Below, piece after piece: positions 6,856 to 14,798 of a DNA stretch of 64,000 nucleotides. This DNA is from a virus. The stretch's first letter is position 1; each line of letters starts with the position of its first letter. Made by a program: the position numbers and the translations under genes. The stretch covers positions 62,001 to 126,000 of IMG/VR virus record IMGVR_UViG_3300007735_000804, one strand, 5' to 3'. Below the pieces are notes generated by a model. It saw only the letters and a program-made list of their open reading frames with translations, did not search any database and was not told the DNA's origin.

Positions 6856-9000
6856 GGCAACGAGTTCCACAAATTCACCAAGAATTTTTTTATTCATTTT
6901 TTTAGATTTCAAACTTTTAACAAAAGCATTTTTGATTTGTGATTTGGTAGCATCTTCTGCAACTTCAAATTCAGAATCTTGAGACAAAGCAGCAGCAGAA
7001 AGACCAAAGTAAGAATGATATCCAGACTTTTTAATGGTGAATGCTTTTTCCTTTTTCCAAGCAGTCATTACTTTATCATAATCTGGACCATAATATCCAC
7101 AATAACGACGAATGAAGTTACCAGCATCACGACCTTCAAGAACACGAATACCAATGAAGTTGATATCAGCAAACTTATCACGAAGATTACGAAGCAGAAT
7201 ATCAGTGAACCCGTGCCATTCAGTATCACAAGAGTAAGTGTTACCAGTCTTACGGTCACGCAGGAAAGCATTGGGACCGATATGAGCAGTGCCCATAAAA
7301 GGTTCTTGCTCCCAATGACGCTGAACCTCACGGTGATACTTAATCATACAAGCCTCACCATCGGTCAAAACCACACACTGAACTTTCTGAAGTTTGTTCT
7401 CTTTCTGAAACTTGGGCAGAATCTGATGAAGAGAAATCAGTGCTTCATTCAGAGGAGTTCCAGATAGACTCAAACCAGTTGGAGGATTGTAAGAACATTG
7501 AGAAAAACGACTAAAAGAAGTAGCGAGACGGAAGATATTCTTCATCTGCTGATCCAAAGTCTTTCCATTTACTTTACTAGTAAGCAAGTTCATCATAGAG
7601 AACCATTCACCAACTTGGAGCAACCCATCTTTCTTTTTGTAAGCGAGTTCACGCATATTTGCTTTACCATTCTCATCGAAAGTCACCAAAGGATAATCTG
7701 TAGTAAAAGCATAAACCTCAAAAGGAATAGCAACTTTCTTGCAGAACCAAATAAGGTTAAAGAGTTGCTTGATAGTATCCAACATCACATCACCCATCGA
7801 ACCAGACCAGTCCAGAACAAACACCAGACCGTGATTCTTACCATCAGCAAGAGTAGTTATCTTACGGAACAGGTCTTCATTGTACTTATAGGTGTGAAGT
7901 TTAGTGCAGTCCAGAACACCAGTGCGAGCAGTAGAAGCACGGGAGTAAGAGTCTGCTGCCTTACGACACTCAAACTCCTTTACCAGATAGTTGACTTCTT
8001 TTTGAGCAGAACGTTTGAACTGATTGAAATCCAAGTCAACTTTACCAAAGATCAGATCTTCAGTGTAATCACGATCAATCATCCAAGCACTCCACGATTC
8101 CCGACAATGATTGTGAATCTCATCGTTAGGAACAACAATCTTTTTCAGATCAAGTTGAGGAATCTCCAAATATACATTTTCATAACCATCACTATTAACC
8201 AGTTCTTTCAGTGCCTCTTCCAGATTATCCATTGTCTTGACTTCTGGTTCTTCATCTTTCTCACCACCAACAGGAGAATCAGTTTGCTGCTGTTGAGAAG
8301 TTTCACTGGAGGGAGCACCATCAGAACCATCAGATTCAGGTTGATCGTTTTCACCTTGTTGCTGATCAGAAAAATCAGAAGCAGGTTGTTGACTTGCACC
8401 AGAATCTTGAGACTGAAGATTGTCCAGTTGAATATTAGTTTGTTCCTGTTGCTTTTGCTTACAATACTTGTACAGTACCTCAGCAGCAATCAAAACCTCA
8501 GAAAAAGTTTCAGTCTCAGCAATCTGATTGATAATCTCAGTCTCTTCACCATGCTCAATCAAAATATCGGTGAAGTTGCCGATCTTGAACCACAGGTTTG
8601 CACGGTCGGCAAGGTTCATCTCATCAATTTTTTCATCAGCAATCTGAAAGAAATCATCGTCAGCGAGTTCTTTATAACCGTTGAAGAAAGTCTTGGCAAG
8701 ACCAGGATAACGCCGCTTCATCAGTTTCTCAATGCGAGCATCTTCCACAATATTCACAAACTGCGGGGGAACCTTGACCTTCTCAGTCCAATCCTCATCA
8801 GGTGTATAGAGAGCGTGTCCGACTTCGTGCCCCACCAGCAGGTCATACACGGTGTTGCTTGCCTTCTCCCACATCGGCAGGGTAAGAACACGGGTATGAA
8901 CATTAAACTGGGCAGTCTCTACCTTCTTGTGCTCAACCACAAGGTCTTCGGTAGCAAGCAGTTTAGCAAGTTGGGACTTGATTTCGTGGCGGACGGTCAT
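6853..9000 (-). CDS. CobT-like protein: HExxH metalloprotease-like N-terminus and C-terminal VWA domain
   Basis: The 715-residue protein has three parts. The N-terminus carries VGHEVGHALY, a HExxH motif at about residues 58-62. The middle (about 190-260) is an acidic Q/S/D/E-rich linker. The C-terminal half holds a von Willebrand A domain with the MIDAS motif DWSGSMG near residue 396 and VLTDGEA further on. Linker plus VWA is the layout of CobT, partner of CobS, and the cobS-like gene is the next major AAA+ gene downstream. MoxR/VWA pairs act as metal-insertion or protein-remodelling machines. The combination with a HExxH motif suggests protease or remodelling activity (inference). An isolated TATAAT box lies upstream. 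Confidence 0.88.
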   Translation of the reverse strand: MTVRHEIKSQLAKLLATEDLVVEHKKVETAQFNVHTRVLTLPMWEKASNTVYDLLVGHEVGHALYTPDEDWTEKVKVPPQFVNIVEDARIEKLMKRRYPGLAKTFFNGYKELADDDFFQIADEKIDEMNLADRANLWFKIGNFTDILIEHGEETEIINQIAETETFSEVLIAAEVLYKYCKQKQQEQTNIQLDNLQSQDSGASQQPASDFSDQQQGENDQPESDGSDGAPSSETSQQQQTDSPVGGEKDEEPEVKTMDNLEEALKELVNSDGYENVYLEIPQLDLKKIVVPNDEIHNHCRESWSAWMIDRDYTEDLIFGKVDLDFNQFKRSAQKEVNYLVKEFECRKAADSYSRASTARTGVLDCTKLHTYKYNEDLFRKITTLADGKNHGLVFVLDWSGSMGDVMLDTIKQLFNLIWFCKKVAIPFEVYAFTTDYPLVTFDENGKANMRELAYKKKDGLLQVGEWFSMMNLLTSKVNGKTLDQQMKNIFRLATSFSRFSQCSYNPPTGLSLSGTPLNEALISLHQILPKFQKENKLQKVQCVVLTDGEACMIKYHREVQRHWEQEPFMGTAHIGPNAFLRDRKTGNTYSCDTEWHGFTDILLRNLRDKFADINFIGIRVLEGRDAGNFIRRYCGYYGPDYDKVMTAWKKEKAFTIKKSGYHSYFGLSAAALSQDSEFEVAEDATKSQIKNAFVKSLKSKKMNKKILGEFVELVA

Positions 9001-9021
9001 AGGTCTGATGCGTATGAAATC

Positions 9022-9027
9022 ATTATA
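9022..9027 (-). promoter_or_regulatory. TATAAT -10 box upstream of the CobT-like gene
   Basis: A perfect TATAAT lies between the terminator at 9029-9055 and the ATG. There is no good -35, the same arrangement as upstream of cobS, so the two genes may be co-regulated. Confidence 0.55.
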
Positions 9028-9028
9028 T

Positions 9029-9055
9029 AAAAAAAGAGGGTGGTGAAACCCTCTT
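9029..9055 (-). terminator. Rho-independent terminator after the 9079-9879 gene
   Basis: On the minus strand AAGAGGGT pairs with ACCCTCTT over a 6-nt loop, followed by a run of Ts. It separates the late gene upstream from the CobT-like gene. Confidence 0.88.
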
Positions 9056-9078
9056 ATGTGCCAGTTTGGGAAGTGGTC
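9056..9078 (+). repeat. Terminator-associated 23-nt repeat, copy 2
   Basis: The plus strand reads ATGTGcCAGTTTG then ggaAgTGGTC, 19 of 23 identical to 6065-6087. It ends just before the stop codon of the 9079-9879 gene. Confidence 0.6.
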
Positions 9079-9879
9079 TTATCTTCCCCTCAAAGAAGGT
9101 ATATCTCCCCTGTTGTCATCATATGGATTATGTTGAGATGCACCATATCTCCCAGCAGCATCGGATCTATTTCCCTGATATTCTCTTGTTCTTGCTTCTC
9201 TCTTTTCTGGAGTAGAACCCTTTATTCTTCTTTTCAATTTACCAATAGGAGTGTTTGGATTATAAGTAATGGCACCTCTAATGTCTTCAACAATATCTTG
9301 CTTCCACTCTTCACTCATATTTGCCATAATAGCAAGAGCTGCCTTATTGGTATCAGCATAACCTTCGGCAACCAGGTATTCTAACAGATAATCAAAGAGG
9401 TCAGTTTCTACTTCTTCTTTAGCGTGATACCAACCCTTTCCAGCGTCTTGTTGGGAACCACCTTTCTTCTCTGCTTCTTTAGCACGACGAACTGCCATTC
9501 CCATTTTTATGGTATTTCCATATCTACCTGCAGCAGTATGCTTCTTCTGCTGTGCTTTTACTTTTTCGTGAGGAAATGGTCTTTCTTCTTCTTGAATGTT
9601 AAATTCTTCATTTTTAGGCATTCTAGCACCAGAGTGATGTCTTTCAACACCTGCAGAATCTCTATAAGTTGATCTCTCTGGTCTTGGAGACACATAACCT
9701 ACACCAGGAACATTTCCAGTCTGCCCTCTTCTTCTAGCTTCGTTTCTCGCTTCTGCCCTTTGTGCCGCTCTCTTGCGATTTCTATCGTAAGAAGACATCG
9801 CTTCATCAAGTTGCTCTTGATTTTCATAGACCGAATTAAAAGCTTCCATTAATCCAGTGTATTCCTTTTGAATATCCAT
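9079..9879 (-). CDS. Conserved cyanophage late protein, likely head/scaffold associated
   Basis: This is a 266-residue, highly charged protein. The N-terminal third is arginine- and alanine-rich (RKRAAQRAEARNEARRRG). A central block LLEYLVAEGYADTNKAA followed by IMANMSEEWKQDI is a motif I have seen in several cyanophage late proteins of unknown role. The C-terminus is low-complexity and basic. There is no membrane segment or enzyme motif. A TATAAATA late promoter lies 20 nt upstream, and a strong terminator follows. A virion or prohead role is plausible from expression class and composition only. Confidence 0.8.
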   Translation of the reverse strand: MDIQKEYTGLMEAFNSVYENQEQLDEAMSSYDRNRKRAAQRAEARNEARRRGQTGNVPGVGYVSPRPERSTYRDSAGVERHHSGARMPKNEEFNIQEEERPFPHEKVKAQQKKHTAAGRYGNTIKMGMAVRRAKEAEKKGGSQQDAGKGWYHAKEEVETDLFDYLLEYLVAEGYADTNKAALAIMANMSEEWKQDIVEDIRGAITYNPNTPIGKLKRRIKGSTPEKREARTREYQGNRSDAAGRYGASQHNPYDDNRGDIPSLRGR

Positions 9880-9899
9880 ACAATTAAATACTTTTTAGT

Positions 9900-9907
9900 T
9901 ATTTATA
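9900..9907 (-). promoter_or_regulatory. Late promoter TATAAATA of the 9079-9879 gene
   Basis: A perfect T4-type late promoter overlaps the stop codon of the 46-residue ORF upstream. It is followed by A-CTAAAAAGT-A-TTTA, shared with 6847-6855. Confidence 0.8.
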
Positions 9908-10043
9908 AAAATGAAAAAGCGTCCCCGTGTTGGAGACGCTTCTTGAGTGCTTGGCGGCGTGCCTTTGCTTGTCGGAGTGCCTGCGGTTTCAGTTTCCGCT
10001 TCTGCTCCTTTTTGGAATGGTGGTAGCGATTGGGAACTTGCAT
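9903..10043 (-). CDS. Small very basic protein, 46 aa, unknown
   Basis: The ATG at 10041-10043 opens a 46-residue ORF whose middle is extremely basic (KKEQKRKLKPQALRQAKARR). Its composition suggests a nucleic-acid-binding peptide. The final codons are formed by a strong terminator hairpin and by the late promoter of the next gene, so coding, termination and promotion overlap here. The GC-richer codon use differs from its surroundings. A TTGACT about 60 nt upstream of the start could be part of a promoter. I am not sure of a homologous family. Confidence 0.6.
   Translation of the reverse strand: MQVPNRYHHSKKEQKRKLKPQALRQAKARRQALKKRLQHGDAFSFL
9906..9941 (-). terminator. Terminator overlapping the end of the 46-aa ORF
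   Basis: On the minus strand AAGCGTCTCC pairs with GGGGACGCTT (one G-U pair) across the loop AACAC, followed by TTTCATTTTT. The hairpin lies inside the coding sequence, ahead of the stop codon. Confidence 0.88.
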
Positions 10044-10115
10044 TAGTCTTGTGCTGATGGGGACACATTACTATCTATGTTGGTAGAAGTCAAGGAGTCC
10101 AGTTGAGAAAGTGTC

Positions 10116-11831
10116 CTATAGTTCAGTCTTATATGAGAATCCAGATTTTTTTTCAAACTTTAGTGTGCGATCAAATTTATCTTGAAGATCCGTTTTATGA
10201 GAAATTACAAAAACATTAGTGTCTTTAACAACATAACGAATAATCTTCAAAAACTCATCTGCACCAAAACCATCAAGAGAAGAGTCAAAAACTTCATCAA
10301 ACAAAAGAATATTACAATTTACAGAGTTTTTGACTCTTGCCACTTCACGCCAAGCAAACAACAAACTCAAATCAATTCTTGCTTTTTCACCTTCAGAAAA
10401 TGAAGAGTATGAAAAATCTTCGTGAATAGGAGATTTAACTCTTTCATTAAATTCAGAATCTAATTCAAAGTTAATATAAAAGTCCATCATTTGAAGGTAA
10501 CGATTCACCTGCTGATTTATGAACGGAAGATACTTCTTGATGATCTTCGTTTTAACGCCATCGTCCTTGAGTAAGGAATAGGCAAAATCGTAATAAACGA
10601 TTTCTTCTTTTTTCTTTGAGAGGTCTTCGAATGTTTTTTGGAGATTTGTTTGAAATTCTTCTAGCTTCTCATGTTCAGTATTTCTGTTTGCAAGGTTTTG
10701 GGCAATAGTTTGAATTTCGTGTTCAAGATCTCGTATTTGTCTCTGGTTGAGTCCAATCCGAGTATTGTTTTGAGAAATCTCATGGTTGAGTTTCGTAATC
10801 TCCTTAGAAAGTGCAATGAATTGACGCTCTCTCTCCTGTTCTATTTTTATAGTCTCCTCTAGGTCTTGATAACCTTTCTGGAGTTCCTTTGCTTTATTTT
10901 GAGCGTCTGTAATTCTATTTAACCGAAACTCTTCTTCAATAGTCTGGGTGCAGGTAGGGCAGACCGTATTTTCAGTAAAAAACTTATGTTCTTTAGTAAT
11001 AGCAGATACTTTCTGAGAGATTTTACCTTTAAGATTGTTAAGCTTTACTAACTTATCACCAGCACCAAGAACTTCTTCCTGCTCTTTTGTGAACTTGAAT
11101 ATTTCCTCTTCTGTCCTAGCGTTTTCAGTCATGCAATCACCAACTTCTGCATCTAACTTGGCAATCTTTTCTTGGTTGGCATTAATATTGGCATTACCAC
11201 GATTCTCAAGTTCTTCAATGAAACTCTGCTGCATCTTCATCTTATCTTTCAGAGTTTCTTTCTTCAACTCAAGAGATTTGACTTGATCTTTCTTTTCACG
11301 AATCTTGTCTTTGATAAGAGCATTCATCGCAGAAAAAATACGAATATCTAACAGATCTTCAATTACCTCACGACGATGTGAAGTAGCAAGTTGCATAAAG
11401 GGCACAAAGGTGCTGCTACCCAAAATCACAATTTGAGTAAAAGACTTGTAATTAACTTTAAGAATATTTTCTTCCAATATTTTTTGATTAGCACGATCAT
11501 CCGCTTCTTTGTGAAGTGCATTACCATTTACTTCAATATCAAAGATATTTGGTTTGATACCACGACGAACCAAATAATCACGACTATTAACAGTAAATTC
11601 AATTTCAACCAAACAGTCTTTTTCGTTTACAGTGTTGACTAATTGTGGTTTATTAATCCTACGAAAGGGTTTATTAAACAGCACAAATGTTAAAGCGTCA
11701 AGAACAGTAGACTTGCCCGCTCCATTCGTTCCAATAATCAAATTAGTATTATATTTTTCAAAGTCAATCTCCGTAAACTGATTTCCAGATGACAGAAAGT
11801 TTTTATATCTAATCTTGTGAAATACTAACAT
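10116..11831 (-). CDS. 46: Recombination endonuclease subunit gp46 (SbcC/Rad50-like)
   Basis: This 571-residue SMC-like ATPase has Walker A GTNGAGKST at residues 34-42, long coiled coils, a zinc hook CPTC at 291-294, the ABC signature FSEGEKARIDLSL and Walker B ILLFDEVFD near the end. With gp47 it forms the Mre11/Rad50-type nuclease that resects DNA ends for recombination-dependent replication and degrades host DNA. Its length is about that of T4 gp46 (560). Its start overlaps the upstream 91-residue ORF by 23 nt. Confidence 0.96.
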   Translation of the reverse strand: MLVFHKIRYKNFLSSGNQFTEIDFEKYNTNLIIGTNGAGKSTVLDALTFVLFNKPFRRINKPQLVNTVNEKDCLVEIEFTVNSRDYLVRRGIKPNIFDIEVNGNALHKEADDRANQKILEENILKVNYKSFTQIVILGSSTFVPFMQLATSHRREVIEDLLDIRIFSAMNALIKDKIREKKDQVKSLELKKETLKDKMKMQQSFIEELENRGNANINANQEKIAKLDAEVGDCMTENARTEEEIFKFTKEQEEVLGAGDKLVKLNNLKGKISQKVSAITKEHKFFTENTVCPTCTQTIEEEFRLNRITDAQNKAKELQKGYQDLEETIKIEQERERQFIALSKEITKLNHEISQNNTRIGLNQRQIRDLEHEIQTIAQNLANRNTEHEKLEEFQTNLQKTFEDLSKKKEEIVYYDFAYSLLKDDGVKTKIIKKYLPFINQQVNRYLQMMDFYINFELDSEFNERVKSPIHEDFSYSSFSEGEKARIDLSLLFAWREVARVKNSVNCNILLFDEVFDSSLDGFGADEFLKIIRYVVKDTNVFVISHKTDLQDKFDRTLKFEKKSGFSYKTEL

Positions 11832-12084
11832 TTTTTGGAGGAATAACGATATCGTCAGGGGTGATCACTGCATACTTGTAATTATACATCTTACACGTCT
11901 TTATGGCAAGGTCTTCATCAACTTCAACGACATCCATTTCGGTTTCTTCTTGATCTTCTAATTGTAAAGCATACCTAACTGCGTCGTCCTCGTCCTCAAA
12001 CAGAAATAAAACTTTTTGACCATATTGATCTTGAACTGCATAAGCACCATCGTCTTTTCTGTCTTTGAGTGTAAGGAGAAACAT
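11809..12084 (-). CDS. Conserved small cyanophage protein between gp47 and gp46 (DUF3110-like)
   Basis: This 91-residue acidic protein contains QKVLFLFEDEDDAVRYALQLE, resembling the DUF3110 domain of cyanobacteria and plastids, followed by VVEVDED and a hydrophobic-basic tail. It starts directly after the gp47 stop and overlaps the gp46 start by 23 nt, so all three are probably translated together. In cyanophages an ORF at this position is usual. Function is unknown; a role tied to the gp46/gp47 nuclease is suggested only by position. Confidence 0.8.
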   Translation of the reverse strand: MFLLTLKDRKDDGAYAVQDQYGQKVLFLFEDEDDAVRYALQLEDQEETEMDVVEVDEDLAIKTCKMYNYKYAVITPDDIVIPPKNVSISQD

Positions 12085-13122
12085 TTACTCTACTTCGCAA
12101 GCTTGCCGATAAAGATCCTGAAAAATACCTTTGATCACATTTTTGTCAAAATCAAATTCTGCTTCGTCAATATAACGATTTAGAATTGACATTGTGTTTT
12201 CTTCTTCATCAATCTCAAAGTCTTCATTTTCTTGAATATCAAAGTTCTCAACGATTTTAAGATCTTGAATTCCTACTGTATAAAGTTTATCAATGAACTT
12301 TTCAAAATCTTTTGGTTTTGATTTTTTACGAACAATCACTTTGACAATTTTATTTTCATACTCGGTTGCATCAAACAATTGATACGGAGTATCCTCATAA
12401 TAGATGTTATAGAATAATTTATAAGGATTGTTGATTGGAGTATGTTCTAATGTTTCGGTGTCAAAAATATGAAATCCACGAGTGTCATTCAAATCTGTCC
12501 AATACATTTCATAAGGATTGCCAAGATAGAAGATGCGTCCGTTATCAGAACGAGTATGGTAATGACCAGAAAATACTTTTGTGAAGTTCTTAAAAATATC
12601 TGCGTCCAGTCCATGCTCCTCCATAATCAAATTGCGATTGACACGGAACCCTTGAAGTTCTAGGTGTCCCATCGCAATCTTTGCTTTAGTTTTTTTAATT
12701 TGCTTTAAAGTTTGTTCCTGATTTTCTGGATTAATCCAAGGAATAAACATTATCTTAAGTCCACCAACTGTAACTTCTTGTGCTTCACTATAAGTTTTTA
12801 TATTTGAATAAGTCTGAAGAAGAAGACCTGGTGAATTGACACTATTAGTTGATTTGTAGTATGTGTCATGATTTCCAATAATCATATGAACATCATACTT
12901 TTTCAAATGATCAAACACAACTCGTTTTGACCATTCAAGACTTTGATAATCAATAGACTTACGACTATCAAAAGCATCACCCATATGAATGACTGCCTCT
13001 ACCCCCTGTTCTTCAAGGGTAGGAAAAAATACATTCTTGTAAAAGAGTTCAAAGTAATCGTGAAGATACTTTGATCCTTTTTTGGCACCGTAGTGGGTGT
13101 CGGTTATTAAACCAATACGCAT
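12085..13122 (-). CDS. 47: Recombination endonuclease subunit gp47 (SbcD/Mre11-like)
   Basis: The 345-residue calcineurin-like phosphoesterase shows the metal-binding motifs in order: ITDTHYG (D8, H10), HMGDAFD near 47-52, IIGNHDT near 82-88, GHLELQG and FSGHYHTRS. It is the nuclease half of the gp46/gp47 complex used in end resection. It is close in length to T4 gp47 (339). It follows the HNH endonuclease gene by 8 nt and is one base from the next ORF. Confidence 0.96.
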   Translation of the reverse strand: MRIGLITDTHYGAKKGSKYLHDYFELFYKNVFFPTLEEQGVEAVIHMGDAFDSRKSIDYQSLEWSKRVVFDHLKKYDVHMIIGNHDTYYKSTNSVNSPGLLLQTYSNIKTYSEAQEVTVGGLKIMFIPWINPENQEQTLKQIKKTKAKIAMGHLELQGFRVNRNLIMEEHGLDADIFKNFTKVFSGHYHTRSDNGRIFYLGNPYEMYWTDLNDTRGFHIFDTETLEHTPINNPYKLFYNIYYEDTPYQLFDATEYENKIVKVIVRKKSKPKDFEKFIDKLYTVGIQDLKIVENFDIQENEDFEIDEEENTMSILNRYIDEAEFDFDKNVIKGIFQDLYRQACEVE

Positions 13123-13130
13123 AATAAGTC

Positions 13131-13715
13131 TTAACTAGATTTCAAGTATAACACAGCAGACTCAAGAAAGTCAATGTTATCAAAAAACATTCCCAAACCA
13201 ATATTACAATTTTTACACAATAATCCTCTAATTTTTCCAGTTTCATGATTATGGTCTACTGCTAAACTTTTTCCAGTAGGACATTCATTATTACATATTT
13301 TACATTTTTCATTTTGCTTTTCTAACAAAAAATTATAATCTTCTAAAGTAATTCCATAATTTGTCTGTAAATAAGTATCTTTTACATTATCTTTGTTGTT
13401 ATAATAGTATTCTCTACATTTTTGTTTAGCAATATCATTTTTATATTGCTCTTGATATTTTTCAGGATTTTTTGCTCTCCACTCATCCAATTTCTTTTTC
13501 TTCTTTTCCTTTGTCCTATAAGGTTTCATCAACTCTTCATTATTGAGTTTTTCTAACCCTTTCCTTTTTAAACAAGGAGCACAACTAGAAGTAGAAACAT
13601 ACTTTTCATAACTACCACAATGTTTACAAGCAGTAGAACCGATATAAGTTTTTTTACCTTCTTTTATTGCTTGCAATCTATTTTGTCTTCCAACACCACT
13701 ATATTGATTGGTCAT
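13131..13715 (-). CDS. HNH/endonuclease VII-like homing-type nuclease
   Basis: In this 194-residue protein the C-terminal half carries the endonuclease VII-type signature CKICN, then LAVDHNHETGKIRGLLC and CKNCNIGLG: two zinc CxxC pairs flanking a DHxH core. The N-terminus has a second possible zinc finger (CKHCG with CAPC). A long basic helix (KEKKKKKLDEWRAKNPEKY) lies between. Free-standing enzymes of this type act as homing endonucleases or resolvases in phages. It is inserted between gp55 and gp47 with its own late promoter and an RBS-masking hairpin. Confidence 0.88.
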   Translation of the reverse strand: MTNQYSGVGRQNRLQAIKEGKKTYIGSTACKHCGSYEKYVSTSSCAPCLKRKGLEKLNNEELMKPYRTKEKKKKKLDEWRAKNPEKYQEQYKNDIAKQKCREYYYNNKDNVKDTYLQTNYGITLEDYNFLLEKQNEKCKICNNECPTGKSLAVDHNHETGKIRGLLCKNCNIGLGMFFDNIDFLESAVLYLKSS

Positions 13716-13759
13716 AATGCTCCGTAATGTTATTATTATTTATAACACTTTGGAGCAAT
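13716..13759 (-). promoter_or_regulatory. Late promoter inside an RBS-masking hairpin, HNH gene
   Basis: On the minus strand TTGCTCC (upstream) can pair through TGCTCC with GGAGCA just before the ATG, closing a 28-nt loop (13724-13751) that contains TATAAATA (13737-13744). The GGAG in the 3' arm is the ribosome binding site. Transcripts started from the late promoter would lack the 5' arm, leaving the site free; read-through transcripts from gp55 would hide it. Confidence 0.7.
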
Positions 13760-13760
13760 A

Positions 13761-14297
13761 TCATTTACTACTGCGATACTGAATAGCATCTTTAATGCTG
13801 TTGTATTCACTACTATGCCCAGAAAGCAAGCTGTCATCAACCATCATAACCTCATCAAACCCAGTGCGTTCGATGATTTTTGTCTTAATGTCCAACTGTT
13901 TCTTTTCCTTCTGAATCCTTCTCAAAAATGCGTAATGAATAATTTGAGTAAAATAAGCAAAAGGATTATTTGATTTTTCTGGATCAAAATTATGAATGTA
14001 CTGAACACAATTTTCAATTCCGTCAGAAATCATATCCTCACGGAACATGTAATTCACAAAGTTTGGTTTATATGATAAATGAGTCGCAATTTTTAGAAAA
14101 CATTCTCCAAGATAATTTGGAATTGGAGGTTTACCTTCCCATTGTTTTGCACGATCCTCTCTAGTTGGATTTCGTGCATTTCTCTTAAAAAAATCTGCTT
14201 CAACTTTAGAACGATAAACTATAAGTGCTTCTAGTAGTTCTTTGTTGTTTACATAATGTTCAGTTTTTTTCTTGGACATAACATTGGACTCATTCAT
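13761..14297 (-). CDS. 55: Late sigma factor gp55
   Basis: The 178-residue protein matches the short sigma-70-related late factor of T4-like phages (T4 gp55, 185 aa). Typical blocks are NYLGECFLKIATHLSYKPNFVNY, read as separate parts, then DMISDGIENCVQYIHNFDP and NPFAYFTQIIHYAFLRRI, the region-2-like core that recognises the TATAAATA box. With gp33 and the gp45 clamp it directs host RNA polymerase to late promoters, many of which are in this window. The start could be ATG 14297 or the in-frame ATG six codons on (MSKKK). A sigma-70-type promoter lies 20 nt upstream. Confidence 0.94.
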   Translation of the reverse strand: MNESNVMSKKKTEHYVNNKELLEALIVYRSKVEADFFKRNARNPTREDRAKQWEGKPPIPNYLGECFLKIATHLSYKPNFVNYMFREDMISDGIENCVQYIHNFDPEKSNNPFAYFTQIIHYAFLRRIQKEKKQLDIKTKIIERTGFDEVMMVDDSLLSGHSSEYNSIKDAIQYRSSK

Positions 14298-14311
14298 TAT
14301 AACTTTTGTTT

Positions 14312-14341
14312 ATTATAACACACTTTAAAAGGACTTGACAA
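14312..14341 (-). promoter_or_regulatory. Sigma-70-type promoter for gp55
   Basis: On the minus strand TTGTCA (14336-14341) and TATAAT (14312-14317) are 18 nt apart, 14 nt upstream of the gp55 ATG. This fits early or middle expression of the late sigma factor. Confidence 0.7.
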
Positions 14342-14390
14342 TATATCAATTTATAAGTAGACTAGGTTTGTCTCTTTTGAAGATAAGGAT

Positions 14391-14798
14391 TTAGCTTTCT
14401 TTAATACCTTTAAAGATTCTTTCAAGTTTTTTGCGAGCATCTTCAACGGAAGAAATATAACCCATCTTTGAGGATGGTTTTACCTTACCTGAAGGATTGT
14501 ATACATCAATTGAATCATCATCTTCAATATAATTATTGTAAATATTAATTAATCTTTTATCTTTAGTTTCAGTCATTGTAATAATTTTGTCAAGTTTAAT
14601 CATAAAAAAATCATCACTTGACATTTCAATCCATGGTTTAACCTTAAGATGTGTTCCATGTTGATTGGTAAATGCTTTCATAGTTACTGGATTTTGAAGA
14701 ACAATGACAGGATCGCCTTCATTTTCATCTACCATGACCAATGATAGAATCTCCTCACCAGATACTAGTTTAATAATTGCGTAGAACTCTTCTCCCAT
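14391..14798 (-). CDS. Conserved cyanophage protein with LSm-like N-terminus
   Basis: In this 135-residue acidic protein the first 50 residues (YAIIKLVSGEEILSLVMV, then VIVLQNPVTM) have the strand pattern and SGEEI/NP motifs of an Sm-like fold. The C-terminal part is charged and helical (VEDARKKLERIFKG). Cyanophages carry this gene regularly between uvsW and gp55. RNA binding is suggested by the fold resemblance only. It starts on the last base of the uvsW stop (TAATG). Confidence 0.75.
   Translation of the reverse strand: MGEEFYAIIKLVSGEEILSLVMVDENEGDPVIVLQNPVTMKAFTNQHGTHLKVKPWIEMSSDDFFMIKLDKIITMTETKDKRLINIYNNYIEDDDSIDVYNPSGKVKPSSKMGYISSVEDARKKLERIFKGIKES

Noticed and set aside
7498-9030. 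Plus-strand 510-codon ORF opposite the CobT-like gene
   Set aside because: It is antisense to a gene with clear HExxH and VWA motifs; its protein is low-complexity, rich in I, F, L, S and T, with no domain.
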